Shown one piece after another: positions 14,158-20,575 of a stretch of DNA of 21,815 nt; the stretch's first letter is position 1; each line of letters opens with the position of its first letter. The DNA is taken from NCBI GenBank assembly GCA_947383645.1, contig CANDEH010000033.1, forward strand, positions 1-21,815, given 5' to 3'. Both the position numbers and the translations under genes were made by a program. Below the pieces are notes generated by a model. It searched no databases and was not told the origin of the DNA. It was given only the letters and a program-made list of their open reading frames with translations. This DNA comes from an uncultured Clostridia bacterium. GTDB lineage: Bacteria > Bacillota > Clostridia > Oscillospirales > Oscillospiraceae.

Positions 14158-14676
14158 ATGTCAGACAATTATAATGAACCGATTTTGGCGGAGGATTTCA
14201 TTACCGATTTTCTGTTGAAGCTCTCCAATGAGGTCTACGAGGCTCGCTGTGAAACGCCCGAATATGTGGCCTTTCTGAAGCAGCGCAGGGCCTGGAATGA
14301 GACTTTGGCGCGGCTCGACGGGCGGTTTTTAAAGGGGTACGACAATGTCGTTGCGCCCGCTTTCATCGACTACCAGGAAGCCCTGGAGAACTACCTGATT
14401 GCACAGGCCATTCTCCAGACCATTGGGCACCGGGTGGGGGATGTGGACCCGGAGCGGATAGAGGTCCCCGGCCTCGCGGAGGCGGCGGCGCGGCTGGAGG
14501 AGGTCTGCGGGGCGTTTGCCAATCAGTTTGCGGGGGAGGCTGCCGCCCAGTGCGCCGCGTACCTGAAATTGCGGCGGGAGATTATCGATGCCGGGCGGGG
14601 GCTCTGCTGGCAGTGCGGAGTGGAGTTCGCGAAGGGGCTGCTGCCGCGACAAGAAATGGAATCCGTCCTTCCTTAA
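14158..14676 (+). CDS. Hypothetical protein, 172 aa, divergent from two XRE regulators
   Basis: I do not recognise this protein. It is predicted to be soluble and mostly helical, with no signal peptide and no membrane segment. The N-terminus is acidic (MSDNYNEPILAEDF). YLIAQAILQTIGHRV and LAEAAARLEEVCGAFANQ look amphipathic. Two cysteines (LCWQCG, about 153-158) sit close together near the C-terminus, with a third in CAAYLKLRREI, so metal binding is conceivable. The ATG has AGAGGAG 9 nt upstream. The gene is driven by a promoter that overlaps the XRE operator, which marks it as the controlled partner of the regulator pair. G+C is lower in its first third and upstream spacer than in neighbouring genes, fitting transfer. 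Confidence 0.75.
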   Translation: MSDNYNEPILAEDFITDFLLKLSNEVYEARCETPEYVAFLKQRRAWNETLARLDGRFLKGYDNVVAPAFIDYQEALENYLIAQAILQTIGHRVGDVDPERIEVPGLAEAAARLEEVCGAFANQFAGEAAAQCAAYLKLRREIIDAGRGLCWQCGVEFAKGLLPRQEMESVLP

Positions 14677-14697
14677 AGCGTAAAAAGAGAGGGCCCG

Positions 14698-14818
14698 CCA
14701 TTGGCCGCAATTTGTCGCCTGCGGGCGGATGATTGCACGCGAAAGGAACCCCTCCTGGGTTCCTTTCACACTATCCTCCTTACCGCCATCCTGCTCTGCC
14801 GTCTTTTTTGACAGTCTG
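14698..14818 (-). repeat. Copy D of the dispersed repeat
   Basis: This copy aligns over about 110 bp with copy C but in inverted orientation, and with copies A and B in the same orientation. It contains the GAAAGGAACCC / GGGTTCCTTTC hairpin and, on the minus strand, AAGGAGG then GTG opening VKGTQEGFLSR. With copy C it brackets the two XRE genes and the 172-aa gene. Confidence 0.8.
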
Positions 14819-14821
14819 ACC

Positions 14822-14860
14822 ACCCGGAGGAGACGCACAGAATGTGCGTCTCCTCCGGGT
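14822..14860 (-). terminator. 18-bp perfect hairpin after the XRE-membrane gene
   Basis: The arms 14822-14839 and 14843-14860 pair perfectly (starts ACCCGGAGGAGACG, loop GAA), 7 nt beyond the TAG stop of the minus-strand gene. It is very stable but has no T run next to it on that strand. A 3' end function is inferred from position. Confidence 0.6.
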
Positions 14861-14867
14861 ATCAGTT

Positions 14868-15518
14868 CTATTTTCTCCCCCGCCGCCGCAGGACCACCGT
14901 CAGCACCACCCCGGCGATCATCACAATCACGCCGACCACGATCACCACTGTGGCGAACCCCAAAAAGAACCCCTGAAGCCCGGACAGGGGCGCGGCCTGC
15001 GCACCCAACTCCCCCATAATGGCGCTCTCCAGCTCCGGCGGACCGCTGTAGCTCCAGCCGCTCAGATCCCCCATCTGCCCCATCATCTCTCCGGAGGCGG
15101 CGAACATACTCCCGAATCCCCACCGGGCCAGGACGCCCACCAGTGCAATTCCCGCCCCGTGAAGGGCCAGATAGACGCCGGCCAGCCACCCCCAGCGGCG
15201 GACCATCCGCCCTAAAAAGCCCGGCAGATCCTCCCCCGGCCCGGCCTTTTCCGTCTCTTCCGGGATCTCCTCCCGGACCTGAGGCGTCGGTCTCTCCGCC
15301 GTCTTTGCCGGATCCTCCTCGGACAGCAGGTGGTCTGTAGTGACGCCGAAGACCCCGGCCAGCCCCAGCAGCCTGTCCACATCCGGCGAGGTCTCGCCCA
15401 GCTCCCATTTGCTCACCGCCTGCCGGCTGACCCCAATCCGGGCCGCCAGCTCCTCCTGGGACAGCTTGCTCACCCTGCGATAGTACGCAATTTTTTCGCC
15501 CAGTTTCATTCTCCGCAT
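14868..15518 (-). CDS. XRE regulator with C-terminal membrane domain
   Basis: The 216-aa product joins a DNA-binding domain to a membrane anchor. Residues 4-60 are a clear helix-turn-helix (KLGEKIAYYRRVSKLSQEELAARIGVSRQAVSKWELGETSPD), followed by a charged linker (about 70-95). Two hydrophobic segments lie near 105-130 and 180-208, and the tail is basic (RRRGRK). Such proteins are common in Firmicutes and are thought to respond to envelope state; no target is known. Two starts are possible, ATG at 15518 (AGGA 7 nt upstream) and ATG at 15509 (matches the family opening MKLGEKI). The difference is three residues. It appears monocistronic. Confidence 0.87.
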   Translation of the reverse strand: MRRMKLGEKIAYYRRVSKLSQEELAARIGVSRQAVSKWELGETSPDVDRLLGLAGVFGVTTDHLLSEEDPAKTAERPTPQVREEIPEETEKAGPGEDLPGFLGRMVRRWGWLAGVYLALHGAGIALVGVLARWGFGSMFAASGEMMGQMGDLSGWSYSGPPELESAIMGELGAQAAPLSGLQGFFLGFATVVIVVGVIVMIAGVVLTVVLRRRGRK

Positions 15519-15623
15519 CCTCTTTTCCTATGTATTTGGTACTGTCAACGATAGCAGAAAAACCGGTTGCAATCCACCATTCCAGACTGGAATTTTCCGC
15601 AACCGCCGGTTGCGCCGCCCAGT

Positions 15624-16493
15624 CTACCGCCGCGTCAGGGCCCTCTTCACCCACCCTGCCAACCAGAACACACCGCAGGTCAAAAGGTTAAACCCGGTGT
15701 GAAACAGCGCGATCCCCAGGGGCGTCATGGCGGTAAACCGCCCCCGGATCAGCAGCCACACCGGCAGACATACCGCCGTCCCCACCAGGTTGAACCCCAG
15801 GTGCGCCAGAGCCACCCTCCGGGCCCCCCGTCCCCCGGCCAGGGAGGCCAGCAGGGCCGTGGCGCAGGTGCCGACGTTCTGTCCCATGAGGATGGGCGCC
15901 GCCGCCCCGGCCCCTATCCGCCCGGCGGCGCAGAGGGCCTGCAAGATCCCGATGGCCGCCCCGGAGGACTGGAGCACCGCCGTGGCCGCCGCCCCGATCA
16001 GGAGCCCCCGCCAGGGGCTCTCCGCCAGCAGCAGGAGTTCCCGAAACACCCCGCTCTCCCCCAGAGCGGCGGCGGAGCCGGTCATGGTCTCCATCCCCGT
16101 GAGGAGCAGGCAGAACCCCGCCGGCCCCTTCCATCCCTTGAGGAGATAGCCCAGCACCGACAGCAGCAGTCCCACCGGCAGCCAGGCCCCCAGCCCCGGC
16201 AGGGACATGTCCGCCCACATGAGCCAGGCGGTCACCGTGGTGCCCACGTTGGCCCCCATGATAACCGGGAAGCTCTCCGCCAAAGGCCGGCCCAGGGCGG
16301 AGAGGAGCACCGTCACCGCCGAGGAGGACTGGAGCGCCGCCGTGGCCAGCAGCCCCGTGAGAAATCCCCGCCGGGGGCTCTGGAGCAGACGGCGGGTGAG
16401 GAGGGCGCCGCACCGGCCCTCCAGGCTCTCCCCCAAAAGGCCGGTACCCAGGAGAAACAGGGCCACCCCCGCCGTCAGTGTCAGCATTTTCAC
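15624..16493 (-). CDS. Na/Pi-cotransporter-family membrane protein (short form)
   Basis: It is predicted to move phosphate or another anion with sodium. The 289-aa product shows the internal duplication of the family: AALQSSSAVTVLLSAL with GANVGTTVTAW in the first half, and AVLQSSGAAIGILQAL with GQNVGTCATALL in the second. The paired QSS motifs form the substrate site in NptA/SLC34 relatives. There is no C-terminal PhoU-like domain, unlike the longer bacterial form, so this is the short type. I chose the GTG at 16493 because GGGAGG is 7 nt upstream. The ATG at 16487 would be 13 nt from it, and the ATG at 16580 adds an unlikely polar extension. The next gene upstream lies beyond a repeat-rich region. 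Confidence 0.88.
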   Translation of the reverse strand: MKMLTLTAGVALFLLGTGLLGESLEGRCGALLTRRLLQSPRRGFLTGLLATAALQSSSAVTVLLSALGRPLAESFPVIMGANVGTTVTAWLMWADMSLPGLGAWLPVGLLLSVLGYLLKGWKGPAGFCLLLTGMETMTGSAAALGESGVFRELLLLAESPWRGLLIGAAATAVLQSSGAAIGILQALCAAGRIGAGAAAPILMGQNVGTCATALLASLAGGRGARRVALAHLGFNLVGTAVCLPVWLLIRGRFTAMTPLGIALFHTGFNLLTCGVFWLAGWVKRALTRR

Positions 16494-16580
16494 CAAAGGC
16501 CCTCCCCCTTCTCTCCCCGCTGTCATTTCGTATGCAACAGGGTATGTCCAAACAGGGGGAATATGACCTTTTCGCCGCAA

Positions 16581-16833
16581 AATACGAGAAAATTTCGCTG
16601 TTCTGAGAGGGTCCTAAAAAGCACCCCGTATCTTCGTCAAAACGACGAAGCCGGGAGCTTCCAAACTGCCAAAAGCCCCCGGCAGGGTTTGCGGCCCGCA
16701 GGCCGAAAATAAATGAAAGTTGTTTTTTCAAAAACCACATCTCCGGGAAAAACATTTCCCGCGAAGCGTGCGCCGCAGAGCTCTGTCCCAGAGAGGCAAA
16801 GTCCGAGACGCAGAGCGCCGCGCAATCCTCTCT
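16581..16833. other. Non-coding stretch with small hairpins
   Basis: No gene is supported here. CTTCGTC-AAAAC-GACGAAG (16632-16650) and CGGGAAA / TTTCCCG (16744-16761) are clean stem-loops. GCAGAGCGCCGC at 16810-16821 recurs inverted at 16863-16874. The style resembles the hairpin-rich spacer at 20263-20575. Confidence 0.5.
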
Positions 16834-17183
16834 ATTTAAGGATGCACTGATTAAATGCACCTGCGGCGCTCTGCGGATCTTTTTCGCCACAACTGCGTTG
16901 CGATTTCTTGAAATAAGCACAATTATTCCTGCAAAATCCCGTCTTATTGTGGCGAAAAATCTCTCGCGAATCGCTCTTGCCGATTTAGGCCTGGTTTGAT
17001 AAATGTCAAAATACCCAAGCAGCGGATCTTTTCCCGCCACTCTGCGTTGATTTTCCTTGCCATACACAGAGTATGGCGGCGTCAAAGTATGGCGGCGTCA
17101 AATCGCCTTGATTGGCGAAAAATCTCTTGCCGTTGGGCATTCTGTCATTTATCAAACAAGACCTAATCACTCCTTCCTTAAAT
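16834..17183. mobile_element. 350-bp composite MITE-like element with nested inverted repeats
   Basis: The outer ends are ATTTAAGGATGCACTGATTA (16834-16853) and its inverse at 17164-17183, 17 of 20 matching. Inside, a 23-bp inverted pair (16986-17008 and 17143-17165, core GTTTGATAAATG) matches at 20 of 23. The two halves are diverged copies of one unit: each has GCGGATCTTTT near its left and GGCGAAAAATCTC near its right. In the right half a 16-bp unit, AGTATGGCGGCGTCAA, is tandemly duplicated (17070-17101). There is no transposase and no gene. Long reading frames that run through it are shadows. Confidence 0.7.
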
Positions 17184-17236
17184 CCCCGGATTTCAAACGA
17201 GCGCGTCAGCGCAAAAGCGAGTCCGAAGCGCCGCCG

Positions 17237-17917
17237 CTACAGGACGACCTGCACGGGACTGCGGATCGCCAGGCTCCCCGGCGTCACGCGGCAGTCGTAG
17301 GCCAGGACCTCCACGCCGTGGGCCGCCGCCTCCCGGAGGGCCTGGCCAAAGGCGGGATAGGTCAGGTCGTTGGGCCGGAAGCAGTCCACGCCCTCCATCT
17401 GCACCACGAAGAACACCGCAGCCCCGTACCCGCACTCCACCGCCCGCCGGAGGCCCTTCAAGTGCTTCACCCCCCGCTCCGTGGGGGCGTCGGGGAAGCG
17501 GACCTCCCCGTCCTCCTCCAGCGTCACCCCCTTCACCTCCACGAAGCGGACGCGGCCCGCCGCCGTAAGGCGGAAGTCGAAGCGGGAGTCCTCAAAGACC
17601 ACCTCGGGGCGTATCTCCTCCGGCACCGTCCCCAGGCCCCCGGCGGCGGCCCACTCGCCAAACACCCGATTGGGGGCGGCGGCGTCCATGTTGATGAGCC
17701 GGTCCCCCTTCTCCACGGCGATGAGGTCGTACCTGGTCTTTCTTGCCGGGTTCAACCCGGCGCAGAGGTACACCGCCGCTCCGGGCACCAGCAGTTCCCG
17801 GCACCGGCCGGTGTTTTTTACGTGGCACACCTCCACGGCCCCCTCCACCTCCACGTGGGCGATAAAGCGGTTGGGACGGGCCAGAAATCTCCCTCTCACC
17901 ACCTGCTGATACTCCAT
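17237..17917 (-). CDS. sfsA: SfsA family protein (DNA/RNA nuclease SfsA)
   Basis: SfsA was first named for sugar fermentation stimulation in E. coli and is now annotated as a nucleic-acid-binding nuclease; its physiological role is unsettled. The 226-aa product has an N-terminal OB-like region ending HVKNTGRCRELLVPGA (33-48) and a PD-(D/E)xK-like core with FEDSRFDFRL and FVEVKGVTL. The family hallmark FPDAPTERGVKHL comes next, with FRPNDLTYPAF near the end. The ATG at 17917 has AGAGGTGG just upstream and gives the family start. An in-frame ATG 54 nt earlier would add a Gly-rich extension without support. It is apparently monocistronic, with a roughly 190-nt leader from the promoter at 18115. 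Confidence 0.93.
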   Translation of the reverse strand: MEYQQVVRGRFLARPNRFIAHVEVEGAVEVCHVKNTGRCRELLVPGAAVYLCAGLNPARKTRYDLIAVEKGDRLINMDAAAPNRVFGEWAAAGGLGTVPEEIRPEVVFEDSRFDFRLTAAGRVRFVEVKGVTLEEDGEVRFPDAPTERGVKHLKGLRRAVECGYGAAVFFVVQMEGVDCFRPNDLTYPAFGQALREAAAHGVEVLAYDCRVTPGSLAIRSPVQVVL

Positions 17918-18114
17918 TTTTCCACCTCTCCCTCCCGCCGGCGGAGAACCGCCGCCTGTATAAAAATGCACTGTCCCACCCTCCGGGCCGAGGATCGGGC
18001 GGCGGGGCGCATCCGCCCCTCCGCCGGCTGCAAAGCTCCCCGGCGTCTTCTCCCTTTTCTTCTCCCGCCGGGGAAAAAGTGCGGAAAAAGCGCCAAAAGT
18101 ATGACTTGTTGTCT

Positions 18115-18144
18115 ATTATACCACATCTGACCCCGGGGCGTAAA
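18115..18144 (-). promoter_or_regulatory. Probable promoter of sfsA
   Basis: Minus strand: -10 TATAAT (18115-18120) with a -35 of TTTACG (18139-18144, 18-nt spacer) or TTACGC (17-nt spacer). The start would lie near 18108, leaving a roughly 190-nt untranslated leader before sfsA. A small GGGGC-GTAAA-GCCCC stem (18135-18149) overlaps the -35. Confidence 0.55.
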
Positions 18145-18182
18145 GCCCCTGTCAAAAACATGGGGAAAAACCGGAATGGCTA

Positions 18183-18211
18183 TTGAATTATTCGATTGCC
18201 TTTGATATAAT
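18183..18211 (+). promoter_or_regulatory. Promoter of the oxaloacetate decarboxylase operon
   Basis: -35 TTGAAT (18183-18188), 17-nt spacer, -10 TATAAT (18206-18211). It lies about 105 nt upstream of the first gene of the operon and faces away from the sfsA promoter. Confidence 0.75.
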
Positions 18212-18324
18212 AGCAACATATTTGCGCCGGCGGGACGCTCTGGCTTCCCTCCGGCAGGCAGCGGAAATTTCCGGCGCCGTTCGGGAGCTTCCGACAACAC
18301 CACCAGTAGAAGGAGGGAAATGCT

Positions 18325-18585
18325 ATGAACTTAGGGTTCGTCGTCCTGATGGGCATCGGCACCGTCTTTTTCGGGCTGATCTGCCTGATCGCGCTCAGCT
18401 ACATCATGAGCGCCATCTGCCGCAGCACGGAGAAGAAGACGGAGAGCGCCCCGGCCGCCGCCAGCGCGGCTCCCGCGGCCATCCCCAACCGTCAGGCCAT
18501 GATCGCCGCTATCGCCGCCGTCATCGCGGAGGAGGAGGGCGCCGACGTCTCCGGCATCCGCATCCTGTCTGTCAAACAACTGTAA
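18325..18585 (+). CDS. Oxaloacetate decarboxylase gamma-type subunit (OadG family)
   Basis: This is a small membrane subunit that holds the sodium-pump decarboxylase complex together and, in known enzymes, carries a Zn-binding tail that helps decarboxylation. The 86-aa product has one N-terminal membrane helix (about 5-31, NLGFVVLMGIGTVFFGLICLIALSYIMSAI). An Ala/Pro-rich linker follows, then an amphipathic helix RQAMIAAIAAVIAEEEG. The short length and architecture match OadG/MmdC-like subunits. The ribosome site AAGGAGGG is strong. It is the first gene of a four-gene operon and starts 28 nt before the biotin carrier. Confidence 0.85.
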   Translation: MNLGFVVLMGIGTVFFGLICLIALSYIMSAICRSTEKKTESAPAAASAAPAAIPNRQAMIAAIAAVIAEEEGADVSGIRILSVKQL

Positions 18586-18613
18586 AAAAATAAGCAAGGA
18601 GAGGTATGAAATC

Positions 18614-18952
18614 ATGAAAAAGTACAAGGTTAATGTGAACGGCACCGCCTATGAGGTCGCCATCGAGCTGATGGACGGCGCGGCCCCCGCCGCCGCCCCC
18701 GCTCCTGCCGCCGCCCCCGCTGCCGCGGCCCCCGCCGGCGGCGAGAAGGTCTGCGCCCCCATGCCCGGCACCATTCTGGACGTGAAGGTGGCCAATGGCG
18801 CCGCCGTGAAGAAGGGCGACATCCTCTTCATCCTGGAGGCCATGAAGATGGAGAACGAGATCATGGCCCCCTGCGACGGGACTGTGGCCAGCCTCAGCGC
18901 CAGCAAGGGCGCGGCTGTGGACTCCGGCGCTCTGCTGTGCGTGATCGCCTGA
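18614..18952 (+). CDS. Stand-alone biotin carboxyl carrier protein of the decarboxylase
   Basis: It shuttles the carboxyl group from the alpha subunit to the membrane beta subunit on a biotinylated lysine. The 112-aa product has a short beta-rich start (KKYKVNVNGTAYEVAIE) and an Ala/Pro hinge (about 23-42). A biotinyl-lipoyl domain follows, with EAMKMENE at 75-82, making Lys78 the biotin site. In many oxaloacetate decarboxylases this domain is fused to the alpha chain. Here it is a separate gene, as in glutaconyl-CoA and methylmalonyl-CoA decarboxylases. GGAGAGG precedes the ATG. It lies between the gamma and beta genes. Confidence 0.93.
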   Translation: MKKYKVNVNGTAYEVAIELMDGAAPAAAPAPAAAPAAAAPAGGEKVCAPMPGTILDVKVANGAAVKKGDILFILEAMKMENEIMAPCDGTVASLSASKGAAVDSGALLCVIA

Positions 18953-18981
18953 CCGCGCCGTCTCTGGGAGGGTAAAAACAT

Positions 18982-20262
18982 ATGGAAGCTATTATGAATT
19001 TTGTGCGGGACACAGGCTTCTATCAGATTGCCAGCGGCAACTGGCAGGCGTTGGTGATGCTCCTCATCTCCTTCGTCCTGCTGTACCTGGCCATCGTGAA
19101 GAAGTTTGAGCCCCTGCTGCTGGTCCCCATCGCCTTCGGCATGCTGATGACCAACCTGCCCGGGGCGGAGATGTACCACGAGCTGCTCTTCGCCGGCGGC
19201 CACGTGAACTGGGGCGTCTTCGGCGGCGGCGAGATCACCGTGGAATTCCTGGACCACCTGGCCAACGACCTGAAGGTGGCCGAGAACGTGCTGGCCCCCT
19301 GGTACCAGGCGGTGCAGACGGCGACGGAGCCCGTCACCATCACGGTGGGCCTTCTGGATGTGCTGTATCTGGGCGTCAAGCTGGGCATCTACCCCTGCCT
19401 CATCTTCATGGGCGTGGGCGCTATGACCGACTTCGGCCCCCTGATTGCCAACCCCAAGAGCCTGCTCCTGGGCGCCGCGGCCCAGATCGGCATCTTTATG
19501 ACCTTCGTGGGCTGCCGCCTGATGGACTTCACCCAGAAGCAGGCCAGCTCCATCGGCATCATCGGCGGCGCCGACGGCCCCACCGCCATCTTCGTCACCA
19601 GCAAGCTGGCCCCGGAGCTGCTGGGGCCCATCGCCGTGGCCGCCTACAGCTACATGGCCCTGGTACCCGTGATTCAGCCCCCCATCATGCGGGCGCTGAC
19701 CACCAAGGCCGAGCGGTCCATTGTCATGCGGCCCCTGCGTGAGGTCAGCAAGCGGGAGAAGATCATCTTCCCCATCGTGGTCACCGTGTTCGTGGCCATG
19801 CTGGTGCCCTCCGCCGGCCCCCTGATCGCCTGTTTGATGCTGGGCAACCTCTTTAAGGAGTGCGGCGTGGTGGATCGTCTCAGCAAGACCGCCCAGAACG
19901 AGCTGATGAACATCGTCACCATCTTCCTGGGCGTCTCCGTGGGCGCCACCGCCACCGGCACCACCTTCCTCTCCTGGCAGACCATCAAGATCATGTGCAT
20001 GGGCGTGGTGGCCTTCGGCTTCGGCACCGCCGGCGGCGTGCTGCTGGCCAAGGTGATGAACCTGTTCCTCAAGGAGAAGATCAATCCCCTCATCGGCTCC
20101 GCCGGCGTCTCCGCCGTGCCCATGGCCGCCCGGGTGTCCCAGGTGGAGGGCCAGAAGGCCAATCCCTCCAACTTCCTGCTGATGCACGCCATGGGCCCCA
20201 ACGTGGCCGGCGTGATCGGGTCCGCTATTGCGGCGGGCGTGCTGATGGCGCTATTCGGCTAA
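18982..20262 (+). CDS. oadB: Na+-translocating decarboxylase beta subunit (OadB/GcdB)
   Basis: This membrane subunit decarboxylates carboxybiotin and uses the energy to pump Na+ out of the cell. The 426-aa product has about nine to eleven membrane segments. GIIGGADGPTAIFVTSKLAP (from about 193) contains Asp198, which stands where Asp203 of Klebsiella OadB serves in Na+/proton handling. A late SVGATATGTTFLS segment and the C-terminal NPLIGSAGVSAVPMAARVSQ also match the family. Residues about 65-120 form a polar insertion seen in the longer beta subunits. The ATG follows GGGAGGG at 9 nt. It is followed by an unusually structured 313-nt spacer before the alpha gene. Confidence 0.95.
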   Translation: MEAIMNFVRDTGFYQIASGNWQALVMLLISFVLLYLAIVKKFEPLLLVPIAFGMLMTNLPGAEMYHELLFAGGHVNWGVFGGGEITVEFLDHLANDLKVAENVLAPWYQAVQTATEPVTITVGLLDVLYLGVKLGIYPCLIFMGVGAMTDFGPLIANPKSLLLGAAAQIGIFMTFVGCRLMDFTQKQASSIGIIGGADGPTAIFVTSKLAPELLGPIAVAAYSYMALVPVIQPPIMRALTTKAERSIVMRPLREVSKREKIIFPIVVTVFVAMLVPSAGPLIACLMLGNLFKECGVVDRLSKTAQNELMNIVTIFLGVSVGATATGTTFLSWQTIKIMCMGVVAFGFGTAGGVLLAKVMNLFLKEKINPLIGSAGVSAVPMAARVSQVEGQKANPSNFLLMHAMGPNVAGVIGSAIAAGVLMALFG

Positions 20263-20575
20263 CGCCGTCGATTGAAACCCGCTGTCGCTGGCTTTCAATC
20301 GAGGGGGATTCGGTTTCGTTTGAAATCCTTGGATTTCAAACGAGGATTTGATTGACGGGAGGCTTTTTCCGTGGAAGCGGCCTTTGGCCGATTCCACGGA
20401 AAAAGGTCCGGGCCGAGCGCGGCCCGTAAAGTGTTTTTCCGAAAACGCGGTTTCCGGAAAAACGATTTTAGTTTTTTTCGCGGCGGGGCCGCGAAACTCT
20501 GCGAGGCTTTGATGCGCTTGCGCGTCAGGCGCTTCGCGCTGACGCTACTATTACCTTTTGAAAGGAGGAATTTTT
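20263..20575 (+). other. Hairpin-packed spacer between beta and alpha genes
   Basis: Consecutive stem-loops cover most of this non-coding stretch. They are TCGATTGAAA/TTTCAATCGA (20268-20302), TCGTTTGAAATCC/GGATTTCAAACGA (20316-20343), CTTTTTCCGTGGAA with an inner CGGCC stem (20363-20405), CGGGCCG/CGGCCCG (20409-20426), GTTTTTCCG/CGGAAAAAC (20433-20463), TTTCGCGGC/GCCGCGAAA (20476-20496) and GCGTCAG/CTGACGC near 20522-20546. A clean AAAGGAGG then precedes the alpha start. Only the third and sixth border T-rich tracts. GGATTTCAAACGAG also occurs near 17190. Confidence 0.85.

Noticed and set aside
15688..17085. 465-codon frame across the Na/Pi-like gene and the repeat element
   Set aside because: Its first part reads through the composite repeat and the rest is an out-of-frame Gly/Arg/Pro-rich shadow of the transporter gene.
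18649..20187. 512-codon antisense frame over the biotin carrier and beta subunit
   Set aside because: Composition is His/Gly/Asp-rich, as expected for the reverse strand of a GC-rich membrane protein gene; no motifs.
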